Assembly: GCF_000247695.1 (NCBI RefSeq)
Contig: NW_004624742.1
Coordinates: forward strand, 8,114,254 to 8,178,253
Source of the DNA: Heterocephalus glaber
Lineage: Eukaryota > Chordata > Mammalia > Rodentia > Bathyergidae
Reading direction: 5' to 3'
DNA: 64,000 bases
A program made the position numbers and the translations under genes. The notes beneath the pieces are model-generated. The model was not told the DNA's origin. It ran no database searches and saw only the letters and a list, made by a program, of their open reading frames with translations. Positions 55,070-64,000 of this stretch are shown here, one piece after another. Every line of letters begins with the position of its first letter. Within the stretch, counting starts at the first letter, position 1.

Positions 55070-58000
55070 TGTGGCTACTCAAAGAACTCTAAAAATTAGG
55101 TCACAGTCATCCCTCACCTCATCATGCTGGCTGTACTGTGGACTTTGATGGTTTGAACCACTGCTATGAAGGAAGAATGCTGATGTTTAAAGTTGTTCTC
55201 TATGGAACATGGGGCATCTTTACAAAAGTTTTCTTCACTTACTAGTCTGCAGCAGTCACTACTATCACCGTCATTTCTAAGTATATGGAGAGATTGCTCT
55301 ACTTGCTGATCCGCTGTCCTATAAATGTTTTGAAGCTACTTTAGGAGAAAGCAATGGCTCTGTTTTTATTTATTTTCCTGTCTTTTGTACACAAGCCCCA
55401 GGGGCCAAGTGTTGATTGAATTTAGTCTTTATGCTGCTTTCCCGCTTCCCCCACCAGTGGCTGGCTTCCACCGTTGCAATGGGGCAAATGCACACTTGAG
55501 TGAGTCGCAGGCCTGCCTCCACCATCATCTACATGGCCTTAAATCTAGACTCTCATCCTCTCAGCTGTAAAATACAAGCATACTAGCCAAAGAGTTCATA
55601 GTGGTAAATTAAATATTGTGGAAACACTCTTAAAGTATTACAGTGACAAATGAAAGAAGAACTCTTACAAAGAAAGCCAATTCTTTTGCTGGTAAAATAA
55701 TTTACAGAGAGGATGTTTTTGGCATTGGGACATTATCTTAGACTGAAGCAAAACAACTCAGGAAGTGAGTTTTATTTAAACCACTTCAGTTCCAAGGAAA
55801 TATTAACAGCAAGGATTGCAAGGTCATTGACAGCCTATAAAATTTAAGTCCTGCTAAACAGTCAAAAGGAACTTTTCAAAAAAGCCCAGAGGCCCAAGAG
55901 TCCAGGGATAATAAATGTGTAGCCCAAATACAGAACAATAGGGATCCCTTTTACTGTGATAAAACAATTTAGGTACAAAATTCTTTCCTAAATCTACTTT
56001 TCAATAATGGAGCAATAATAGACCATTTATTGTCTGTCAATTGGGGACCTGAAAAAAGAAAGGAAACGACACCCAGAATCTGTGGCTCACAGTGCCAGTG
56101 AAGCACAGCTGTTCCTACCTGCCCAACCCAAAGAAGGCCTTTGAAAACATTCTAGCTAGCCAGTACTGCTTATCTCTTCCAAATCCTATTTTCCCTGGAA
56201 GAAAGTGTGGAAAGTGATAAAGCATTAGGCAAGAGCTTTAAGAGAGAAACAGGTCTTTTTAAAAATAATAAGCTATTATGTCACTTAAGTTTCAGGTAAA
56301 ATGTCTACTTTCACCTTGGTATTAATCCAGTGCCTCATATCTCTAACTTGGTTAATGGGTGCTGGTAGTCAAAATCCTAAGTTGCCATTTGCTCCTCGAC
56401 CAAAGAGGAAAAATATCTCCTTTACTTTTAAGGAAAACAATGCCATATCTCTTCTGATACCACTCTAACATCAATTAGGTGTTACTCTGCACTACCTACC
56501 AGAGTCAGCATCAGGCTGCATGGGCTTGATGGCTAGGTGCCACAATGCTGCCCACACTTCAGATGCCATACCAAGTCCCAGGTACCGAGCTACCCACAGT
56601 TGTCTGATTTGACTACCAATGTAGGCATTGCCACATCCTCTTCAAGTTTAATGATTTATTAGAATAACTCACAAAATTATGATACTTTACATTTATCAGT
56701 TTGTTATAAATGATACATTCAGGAATAGTCAAACAGAAGAGATGCATAAAGCAAGGTACTGGAGGTGAGGGGTAGCTTTCCTATCCTTTCCATGTATGCC
56801 ACCTCCCAGCACTTTCATGTGGTCACCAACCTGGAAGCTACTTGAATTCTCTTGTTTAGGGATTTTTACAGATTTCATTACATAGCCATCATTGCTTAGA
56901 TCAGTGGCCACCAGTAACAGAAAATCTCCAGTTCCTCTGCTTTTCCAGAGGTCAGGAATGAGATTCAAAGTTCCTTGCCTTGAGCAAAAACTACAGTTTC
57001 TTACAATCTTTACATCATCTTCCCTTCCATTTACCAAATTCCACATGGCATGCAAAGGTTCCTAAATCCTTTAGCAGAGACTAAACTCCAGTGAGCCTCA
57101 TCAGTAAGAAGAGGGAGTTAGCTCCACCATATCATCAAGAATAGTTCAGGACAGCTGTGGGCACAGCAAAGCACTAAGGTGAGGCTTCTGAAAGAACTCA
57201 CAAAAAAAAACCTCTCAAAAAAATCACCTAAAAGGCCTATATTCAAAAAGAAGGTGTCAGGCAGTTTCAGCAAATTAGATTGGCTTTGTTCTTCAGGTCA
57301 GCAGGATTCTGTAGCTTCACTTGGTGTTAGCAAAGGATGACCCATCTTCTCTCCGGGAATTTTAGAGTTCTGATGGCTTCCCCAGGAGACAGAGGCCACA
57401 TTCTCTATTTGAAAATTTAGCACATGACTTCTAAATCAGGGTGGGTCTTGTCATGGGTCAGTGACAGAGTGGCACAACATGCATGGTCTCCTGTCAGCGA
57501 CCTAAGTTTCTCCTTTCTGCAGGGCACATGAACCTATACTTATTTCTTAGCAACCAAATTTAAAAGGCACAAAGATTATGCCAAGAAAGCTAATATGTGT
57601 TTTTTCCTGTCTCCTTTTTCCCCCCTCACCCACACACAAGAAATATTTTCCTATTTATATTTGACAAAACCATCTGCTTTTATTATGGAGAGTTTCATCC
57701 ATTCAGGAAAGACAACAACTTAGTCACTGTTGGTTGAACGAAGGTAAAAATGAAGAGGGCCCTATGTGTCACCAACTTGGGTCATTGCTGGAGACTGGTC
57801 ACCAAGAGAAGGGGCAAGAGGAGAATGTTGCACGTTGCATCCACTTAGATCCCAAATATACTCAACAGTCATGGCCAGGCCCCTTCTGGGTGCAAAGCAC
57901 CAGACCTGATCCTCAAATGGGGATTATGCTTTGATGAAAGAAGGCAGAAATCTAAGAACAATCAAAGAGATTATACAGCTGTTTGGGGGCAATATACAGG

Positions 58001-59690
58001 AAAGGAATAACAGTCCCTCTATAGGAATCATGAATTGGACCAAGAAGGAGTCATAGAATTTGTATAGGTGGGGTCTGACAGGATATGAAATAGAAGAGAG
58101 GGGACTTAATAATAATGGTACATAATATTTTATGTGAAGGAATGAAACAACAAAAGAGGGTAGGGAAAATCCAAGTTGTATTAAAGGAGTAACACAGGGA
58201 CATATGGGTGGAGTGGGATTTTTGAGATATAAAAAAAAGATAGTAAGAATGAAAAGTAGATTAGAATCAAATATTACAGTCTCAGATGTTAGGCTAAGAA
58301 TTTTTTAGGACATAATCCAGGCCAAGAGCATAACAGGCACCTGAGAAATTATTGTTTTGTGGATAAAAATATCACTTTTAGCATTAAGAGTCAATGATTT
58401 TTACAAGCAGAAACAAATCTAGACTTGATCATGTAAGCACTAAGAAGTCACTGATGGTATCTGAACAAGGGAATGATGGGTAAAATACACTTAGGGATAT
58501 TATATATTGGGGAATTTATTTAGAAAAATCATGAATTCATTGAAAGATTTGATATTGACAGCAAGGTTTGATATAGAGTATATATCTGATAGCCTTGAGA
58601 AATAAAACTTAAATAGATTTCAAAATGAAAATTCCAAGAAGAAAAATAGTTATGCTATTTAAAAACTCAAATTTCCAGATTAGTCAGTAAAATGATGCAA
58701 CTTGACAAAGCAATTAGATTTTGAGGAAGTAGGCTTTTCCTGAAAATCTGAACTGGCTTTTTCAAAAGAAAAGTGGGTTTGATTCATGTTTCTTTGAATT
58801 ACAAAGTATTTCAGTACTTTGGTGGAATTAAATGCTTTGTGTAAAAATATCACTTTTAGAATGAATAGCCAAATATTTCATGCAGTGTAAGAACAGTCAT
58901 TTAAATACAGTGTAAGAACAATCATTTAAAATATACACACAGAAGGATACCAGGATCGGTTATCAGGCATGTAAACACCGTGTAAGCAAGCCATCACCTT
59001 AATATACAGTGCCTTTTTTCACTGGAAAAATCATTAGGCTTTATGTCACTCACCAGGCAATCAGAGCTCTGTTTAAAATCAAATCACAATCACTCTAATT
59101 ATGGACTAACATCTCATTTGTTTCACAACTGGTACTTAGTCAAACAGTTCTGTAGAAAAGATGATTTCACCACACAGTAACCTAATTAATTTCAGTGCCG
59201 AACAAGACTTTGCTTTTTAAGAGTTCGATCACCAATTTAAGTGTTACAAATTTTATTTCTATAAAAATTACTACATGACCTAAATCTTAAACCAAAAATG
59301 CCCCCATGTACTTTCATAAGCATGTTATTTAAATATTTCCCAGCAACAGGCTTGTGTGGACAAATGAAGAAGTGAAACAAAATATGATCACATTGCGAAA
59401 GCCCAGTAAAATGAAACAACACATTAGGAATTAGCTGGGGCAATATCAAAATTTCATTTAAAAGCCCATTCCCTTGGAAGTGTCAATTTAATCAAAGCAA
59501 AAAATAAGAGGAATTTCAAAAGCATAAGTCTTCATAATGTTGTTTGGCAATTTCCCTAATCTTTTAGGCAAAAGTCTTTTCCTGCAGCCAGCCTGGCTCA
59601 TCTGAAATGTGAGCACTCATCCAATGTGCCTGGTGACCAGAGGGTGGGGTTAAACTATTATTTTCTTGCTAGCAAATCTACTCTCATATT
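55070..59690. other. Intron sequence, no exon seen
   Basis: Mostly unique-looking AT-rich sequence. The largest open frame (56729-57055, minus, 108 codons) matches no family I know. A 24-bp unit, CAGTGTAAGAACARTCATTT, is repeated at about 58883 and 58909. A stretch near 58255-58500 may be an old LINE2-like relic. Confidence 0.4.
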
Positions 59691-59707
59691 AAACAACTGC
59701 AGTCTTT

Positions 59708-59796
59708 TTTTTTTTTTTGATACCGGGGATCGAACTCGGGGCCTTGCGCTTGTGTAGCAGGGACCGAAACCACTGAGCTAAATCCCCAGCCCACAC
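59708..59796 (-). mobile_element. Young ID SINE, reverse orientation
   Basis: T run, ACCGGGGATCGAACTCGGGG, AAACCACTGAGCTAAATCCC. Perfect 11-bp duplication CTGCAGTCTTT at 59697-59707 and 59797-59807. Confidence 0.94.
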
Positions 59797-59860
59797 CTGC
59801 AGTCTTTAATGAGTTGCTTTGGAACAAATGTATCTTGCTTCTTAGTAAAAGACAAATCCT

Positions 59861-59945
59861 TTTGGGCTGGGGATTTAGCTCAGTGGTTTCGTCACCTGCT
59901 ACGCAAGCACAAAGACCCGAGTTTGATCCCCAGTACCAAAAAAAG
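59861..59945 (+). mobile_element. Young ID SINE
   Basis: GGGCTGGGGATTTAGCTCAG, CACCTGCTACGCAAGCAC and GAGTTTGATCCCCAGTACC. Perfect 11-bp duplication AGACAAATCCT at 59850-59860 and 59946-59956. It stands 64 bp from the ID at 59708, in opposite orientation. Confidence 0.94.
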
Positions 59946-60110
59946 AGACAAATCCTATTTCTCCTAATTATTTTGCTGAGATTACTGTCATATATTTTAT
60001 TCTACTGTAAACTCCTTAAAAACAGGAACTATATTTTACTGTTTGATTTGTTCATTTTTTAACCAAGATCTAGTGACTCAGGCATAATAAGAGTTATAAT
60101 AAGTACCTAG

Positions 60111-60203
60111 TATTTTTTTTTTCTTTTGGGTACTGGGGATTGAACTCAGGACCTTGTGGTTGCAAGGCAGGAGGCAGAACCACTGAGCTAAATCCCCAGC
60201 CCC
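60111..60203 (-). mobile_element. Young ID SINE, reverse orientation
   Basis: T run, GGTACTGGGGATTGAACTC, GAACCACTGAGCTAAATCCC. The flanks CCTAG-TATTT and CCTAGTGAGTATTT suggest a slightly changed target duplication. Confidence 0.9.
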
Positions 60204-60394
60204 CCTAGTGAGTATTTCTGATGTCCAAGGATAGTGTTAAAGAAAACTTGCTACTGTATAATTTTCCTTTGAAGATGAATACTTAGTAGAACCATCAAGT
60301 TTTTGGCTCCATTGCCATATCCCTTATTCCTAAAAGGTTGGGTACAGGAGAAAACTTAGAAGATATCCATGTAAAAATAAAGCGAATTCTCATT

Positions 60395-60690
60395 GAATTA
60401 GTCAACTTTCTTTGTATACAATATCTGACACCCATGACTTAAAAGAACAGAAGTTTGATTTGACTCATAGTTGCAGGGGATTCAGTCCATAATCTACTGG
60501 CTCCATGGTGCAAGCCATCATGGTAGGGCATGATAGAGCAAACCTGTTTAGTTTATGGCAGCAGGGAAACAGAGCAGGAGAACAGCACCAGAAAGGAAGG
60601 GGTGAGGGACCAGATATGGACCCCAATATCACTCCTCTGTGACCCACCCAGGTAGCTCCTAAGCCAATCCGGTTGACACCTTAAATGTCA
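60395..60690 (+). mobile_element. MaLR-like solo LTR
   Basis: GAATTAGTCAACTTTCTTTG, CACCCATGACTTAAAAGAAC, AGCCATCATGGTAGGGCATG, ACAGAGCAGGAGAACAGCAC and GACCCACCCAGGTAGC. Shared family layout. Confidence 0.72.
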
Positions 60691-60954
60691 ATTCATTTAC
60701 TGATTATTATGTATTCTTAGCTTCAAATTTTAAGCACGATTTGAGAAAGCTTAATATTACATACAGTGTAACATTTTGATGAACATTTCTTATCTAAATA
60801 ATAAATAAGGAAGCAGTTTCTGAACTACCTATGACTTCAGCATTGATCAGGTAGGTCATATCAGATAACACACAATCCAAATATGCATTATGATCAAAAA
60901 GTACAGTGAATGTTTAAATTAAAATAAAAATTAACATAAAAGATACATTGCTAC

Positions 60955-61190
60955 TAATACAGTACCTCTCAAAACATTTTCCCTCACTTAGCACATACTT
61001 ATCCCATCATTCTGCCTACACTCTGAAGCAATTCTGGAAGTCCTCTTTTGTGGGTAGCTTTAAACTATGCTGTCCTGGCTGCCTCAATGTCTTGAATCAA
61101 TTCAAAATGTTTCTCTTTCATGGTCATTTTGACTTTAGGGAAAGGCCAGAAGTTGCATGGTGTCAGATATAGTGAATAAGATGGATGAGG
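60955..61190 (-). mobile_element. Mariner-like transposon fragment, reverse
   Basis: Read on the minus strand, this translates in pieces to the C-terminal region of a mariner transposase: an FPK-type segment, then a segment with ED-like and Leu-rich spacing, interrupted by stops. It shares a block around CTTCCAGAAYTGCTTCAGA with 61255-61385, in inverted orientation. Confidence 0.6.
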
Positions 61191-61254
61191 ATACACTGTA
61201 ATATTTTATAAGCCTACCTTTCAGTTGGATGGCAGTTGGCAGCTTTGATTACAT

Positions 61255-61385
61255 CTTATAAAGACACTCTTGAAAGAGGACTTCCAGAACTGCTTCAGAA
61301 AGTGGCAAGAATGATGGGATATGTGTGTTTGAAAAGAGGGGGAGTATTCTGAGGAGGGTTAATGGCAATGTGTCTTTTACTGTAA
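61255..61385 (+). mobile_element. Mariner-like transposon fragment, forward
   Basis: GAGGACTTCCAGAACTGCTT and AGTGGCAAGAATGATGGGAT translate to the CF-x2-W-x3-W-x3-C-type spacing near the mariner transposase C-terminus, followed by a GEY-like segment. Several stops show it is dead. It is the inverted partner of 60955-61190. Confidence 0.65.
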
Positions 61386-61389
61386 CAAA

Positions 61390-62100
61390 TTTTTAAAATT
61401 TAAACACTCACCGTGTATTTTGAACATCCCTTGTATGAATATCATTCAGCAAAGCACATACACTGTTGCTACACATCAGAATAAAGTTTAAAAGGAAAAA
61501 GACCCATGAATAGATATAGACAGTGACAGACAAATTTATTGGTATGCATATGTGTATATAGACATACATATAAAATATGCAAATCATGTGGCAAGTGAAT
61601 TCAATAAACATTTGAGACAATGTTATGTGGCATGGACAGTGTCATTCCTAAGAAAGAGAGCTACTTTTATTGCCATTTTGTTAGGATGAAGAGCTTCCCT
61701 TGGCATCTAATCCCTAGCATGTCTGTGGACCCATATGCGTCAGTATTGAGGCAGGTCAACCCCTACTCTGTTCCCTTTATCTGAGTACTCTCTCATCTTC
61801 CTGTTACTCCCATACTCTCTGTACCAAACACTACAATTTCACTTTAGAGCTTTATTGTTTTATTCATTCAACTGTCTTGATAGAATGTATTAATTTGCTA
61901 CAGAATGGGTTGACTAGGACAAGAAATATTTCTTGTTAATATCTATCCTTAAAACTCATAAAATTTAGGAAACTGGTCAATGTTACACACAAAATGAGCA
62001 GACAACAGGAAAATGGATAACCAAGAATTAAATGGTGTAGTTGACTAAACACTGGTGTAAAACTGTGAAGTATATAGAGCATTTTTTTCACAAATAGTTA
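61390..62100. other. Intron sequence, no exon seen
   Basis: AT-rich, no recognisable repeat or exon. Confidence 0.4.
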
Positions 62101-62109
62101 TTTAAATCA

Positions 62110-62215
62110 TGCCTTAATTTTAAGATAAGGATACCACCTCAGAGAAAAAATAAGTTGTCAAAGACACATAGCTAGTAAGCAAGAGCTTGACTTCAAGCAC
62201 TATGTTTCTGCAGCC
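62110..62215 (-). mobile_element. Probable MIR, reverse orientation
   Basis: AAGTTGTCAAAGACACATAG, CTAGTAAGCAAGAGCTTGAC and TTCAAGCACTATG follow reverse-MIR order. Confidence 0.55.
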
Positions 62216-62219
62216 ATCC

Positions 62220-62925
62220 AAAGCTGCTACTGCTGAGGTTGACAACTGTAGTTTAGGAATGGAGAAAGCAGCATGTTGATGTGCCTCCGAGTCTTCAAGA
62301 GGAAGAGCGGGAGCAGACACAACTCCACTTGGACAAGGGCAGGAAGAGAGATCCTGAGCAAGAAAGATTAATGAACCAGCAGAGTCCATTGAGGAGATGA
62401 CCTTCATGGCCAGAGAGAGAGGACTTTTCAAATAAATGAGATTGTGAGTACATTTAGGGCTTGAGATTCCAGAGTGAAGAGTATGCTTGACCGATATACA
62501 AAAAAGAACCACTACAGATTCTAAAAGAATGAAATATTTCAGGAAAAATGACTTGGTAGGGTATGGGAGATACATGGGGCAGGGGCAGGGCAAGATGAAA
62601 GAATGAAGGCATGGGAGCCAGGGAGGATTCTACTGCAGCAATTCAGCAGTAAAGGTGGTGAGGATCCAGAACAGGAGAGTGTCAGTAAGGACCACTAGAA
62701 GTGAAGAAACTGAGGGAGTGTGCGGGGAAATGTGACATGTACTGGCTGATGGGAGAGATGGGGAAAGGAGAGAGGTGTGAAGTTGGGCTGGTGAAAGGCT
62801 CTTAGTGTTCCAGTTAATATTCCAACATTCACTAAGGACTTGTGAGCAATCTGGTGAATCTTTCACTTTGAATCAAGACTATTAGCATAATTAAGGTGTT
62901 GCACCTTTATTAAGGGTTTGGCATA
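62220..62925. other. Intron sequence, no exon seen
   Basis: A 157-codon minus-strand open frame (62120-62593) overlaps a probable MIR at one end and matches no family I know. Confidence 0.4.
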
Positions 62926-62929
62926 ACTA

Positions 62930-63110
62930 AGTTTTCTTTTAATTTTAACTTTTATTAGTACATGTTTACAATATATAATGATTATATCCATTGTCAGGAG
63001 GTGGTGGTACATGTACACAGCACATGTTAATTCAAAAGAATTATGTTCAGCTATTATGTTCCTTTCTTCTCCCCTTCCCCCCCCCCCCTCTGTCTTTTTC
63101 CCATTTGCAA
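62930..63110 (-). mobile_element. LINE-1-like 3' end, reverse orientation
   Basis: TTTTAATTTTAACTTTTATT at the left (an A-rich end on the minus strand), GTACATGTTTACAATATATA, GGTGGTACATGTACACAGC and a C-rich run (63079-63090) that is G-rich on the minus strand, as expected for a LINE-1 3' UTR. Confidence 0.5.
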
Positions 63111-63337
63111 AAGATCTATATCCCTGTTTTCCTATTAAGTTTTGACTGATTATTGCTCTTGAGAGTGAACCCAGTAGAAAAGCTGCAGAAGGTGAGATGA
63201 AAGGGCCATTTAGGTCTAGATCATAAAAAGACACAGTGACCATGCTACAAAACCATCAAAGTTATTTCTGCAAAGGAGTGGCATTATATGGTCAGTGTCA
63301 AATTTTACATTTAGAAATAAAGAATCTGCCACTTTGG

Positions 63338-63414
63338 GCCGGGGATTTAGCTCAGTGGTTCCACCATCTGCTGCGCAAGCACAAGGACTCGAGTTCGATC
63401 CCTGGTACCAAAAA
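63338..63414 (+). mobile_element. Young full-length ID SINE
   Basis: GGCCGGGGATTTAGCTCAGT, CCATCTGCTGCGCAAGCAC and GAGTTCGATCCCTGGTACC. Flanked by a duplication of at least 18 bp, AAAGAATCTGCCACTTTG, at 63319-63336 and 63415-63432, the longest and cleanest in the window. Confidence 0.95.
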
Positions 63415-63433
63415 AAAGAATCTGCCACTTTGG

Positions 63434-64000
63434 TAGCACCATGAAGGATTGATTAAAAATGGGAAATGTACACAGGGAAAAGATCATATAGGTCAGTGGT
63501 TCAGGGGATAAATAAAGGAAATTTAAACTAAGACATGGATGAGAGCGAAGAGGTGAAGGGCAAAAGCAAACCTAGTACCATGACTCTGAAGCATTTTCAG
63601 CAGGTGCTCTGCTAAATTGTTGATGGGTATGGAGTCTAGGGTTCCTTTAGCATTCAACAGAAGGATGTGTGTTAGACTAGACATTAAGAGGAGCGAGGAC
63701 TCAAAAGCATTGAGCGACCACCCTGATTTCGGCTACAATGTCAAGGTGGAGGAAGGTCATGGGTCAAACACTGACTCTGCAGTACCTATGGGCCTTCAAG
63801 AAAGGCAGGTGTAGTAGGCAGTTGAAAAAACAAGCCCTAGGGAGAGGAGGGAATATGAATGCATTTGTTAGGTTGTTCATTTTTACCTTGGTCCATCTCC
63901 CACACAAAGAGATTTACTTAATAACTTCTTTCCCAAATATTTCCATTTTAAGGTGGACAAATTTTTGAAAACTGAATAGAGTAAGATATAGTCTGTACAT
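63434..64000. other. Intron sequence, no exon seen
   Basis: Open frames of 65 and 76 codons (63617-63968) overlap in different frames and look like chance. No repeat recognised. Confidence 0.4.

Larger units (their letters stand above)
36171..64000 (-). other. LRRC8B: LRRC8B 5' intron (continues past the right edge)
   Basis: The acceptor at 36170/36171 implies an upstream exon. This 27.8 kb holds only scattered short open frames and transposable elements, and I see no further exon of any gene. A short non-coding LRRC8B exon here cannot be excluded, because such exons have no recognisable coding signature. Confidence 0.6.

Noticed and set aside
62120..62593. 157-codon minus-strand open frame
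   Set aside because: Overlaps a probable MIR, shows no domain pattern and has no supporting splice sites.
1119..63414. ID units as true tRNA genes
   Set aside because: They keep A- and B-box-like motifs but have A-rich tails and target duplications and lack a complete cloverleaf, so they are SINEs.

Overview
This is a 64 kb piece of a mammalian nuclear genome. Several things point to a rodent: tRNA-derived ID SINEs, 7SL-derived B1 SINEs, and B1+ID dimers (B1-dID type). B1-dID dimers are known from squirrel and dormouse relatives and some other non-murid rodents, so a non-murid, possibly sciuromorph rodent is my best reading. The species cannot be fixed from what I see. There is no bacterial, viral or plasmid gene organisation.

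The only protein-coding gene I can support is LRRC8B, on the minus strand. It encodes a subunit of the volume-regulated anion channel (VRAC). Its two coding exons are intact: 36144-34003 (714 codons) and 25527-25255 (90 codons plus stop). Together they give an 804-residue protein. The splice sites are canonical, and the intron between them is 8.5 kb and carries a 100-N assembly gap. The coding exon has 26 nt of 5' UTR behind a good acceptor at 36170/36171. Everything from 36171 to 64000 is therefore best read as the 5' intron of LRRC8B, with the promoter and first exon beyond the right edge. A long 3' UTR probably runs from 25254 down to about 20330, where three AATAAA signals cluster.

Positions 1 to about 20.3 kb are intergenic sequence downstream of LRRC8B. 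By synteny with other mammals (LRRC8B-LRRC8C-LRRC8D in one orientation) LRRC8C is expected to the left of the window. This part holds LTR relics, MIRs, ID SINEs, a 112-bp-period tandem duplication near position 200-390, and a palindromic DNA-transposon relic at 8401-8560.

The rest is transposable-element history: about 26 ID elements (most with clear target-site duplications), B1 and B1-dID SINEs, MaLR-like LTRs, LINE fragments, hAT-like and mariner-like relics, and long simple repeats. The best small surprises are a 3'-truncated U2 snRNA retropseudogene with flanking duplications (50886-50948), two fragments of one mariner-like element in inverted orientation (60955-61385), a perfect 17-bp inverted repeat bounding 455 bp (26237-26691), and retro-insertions too short to be normal SINEs. 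I found no evidence for a novel multi-gene system.
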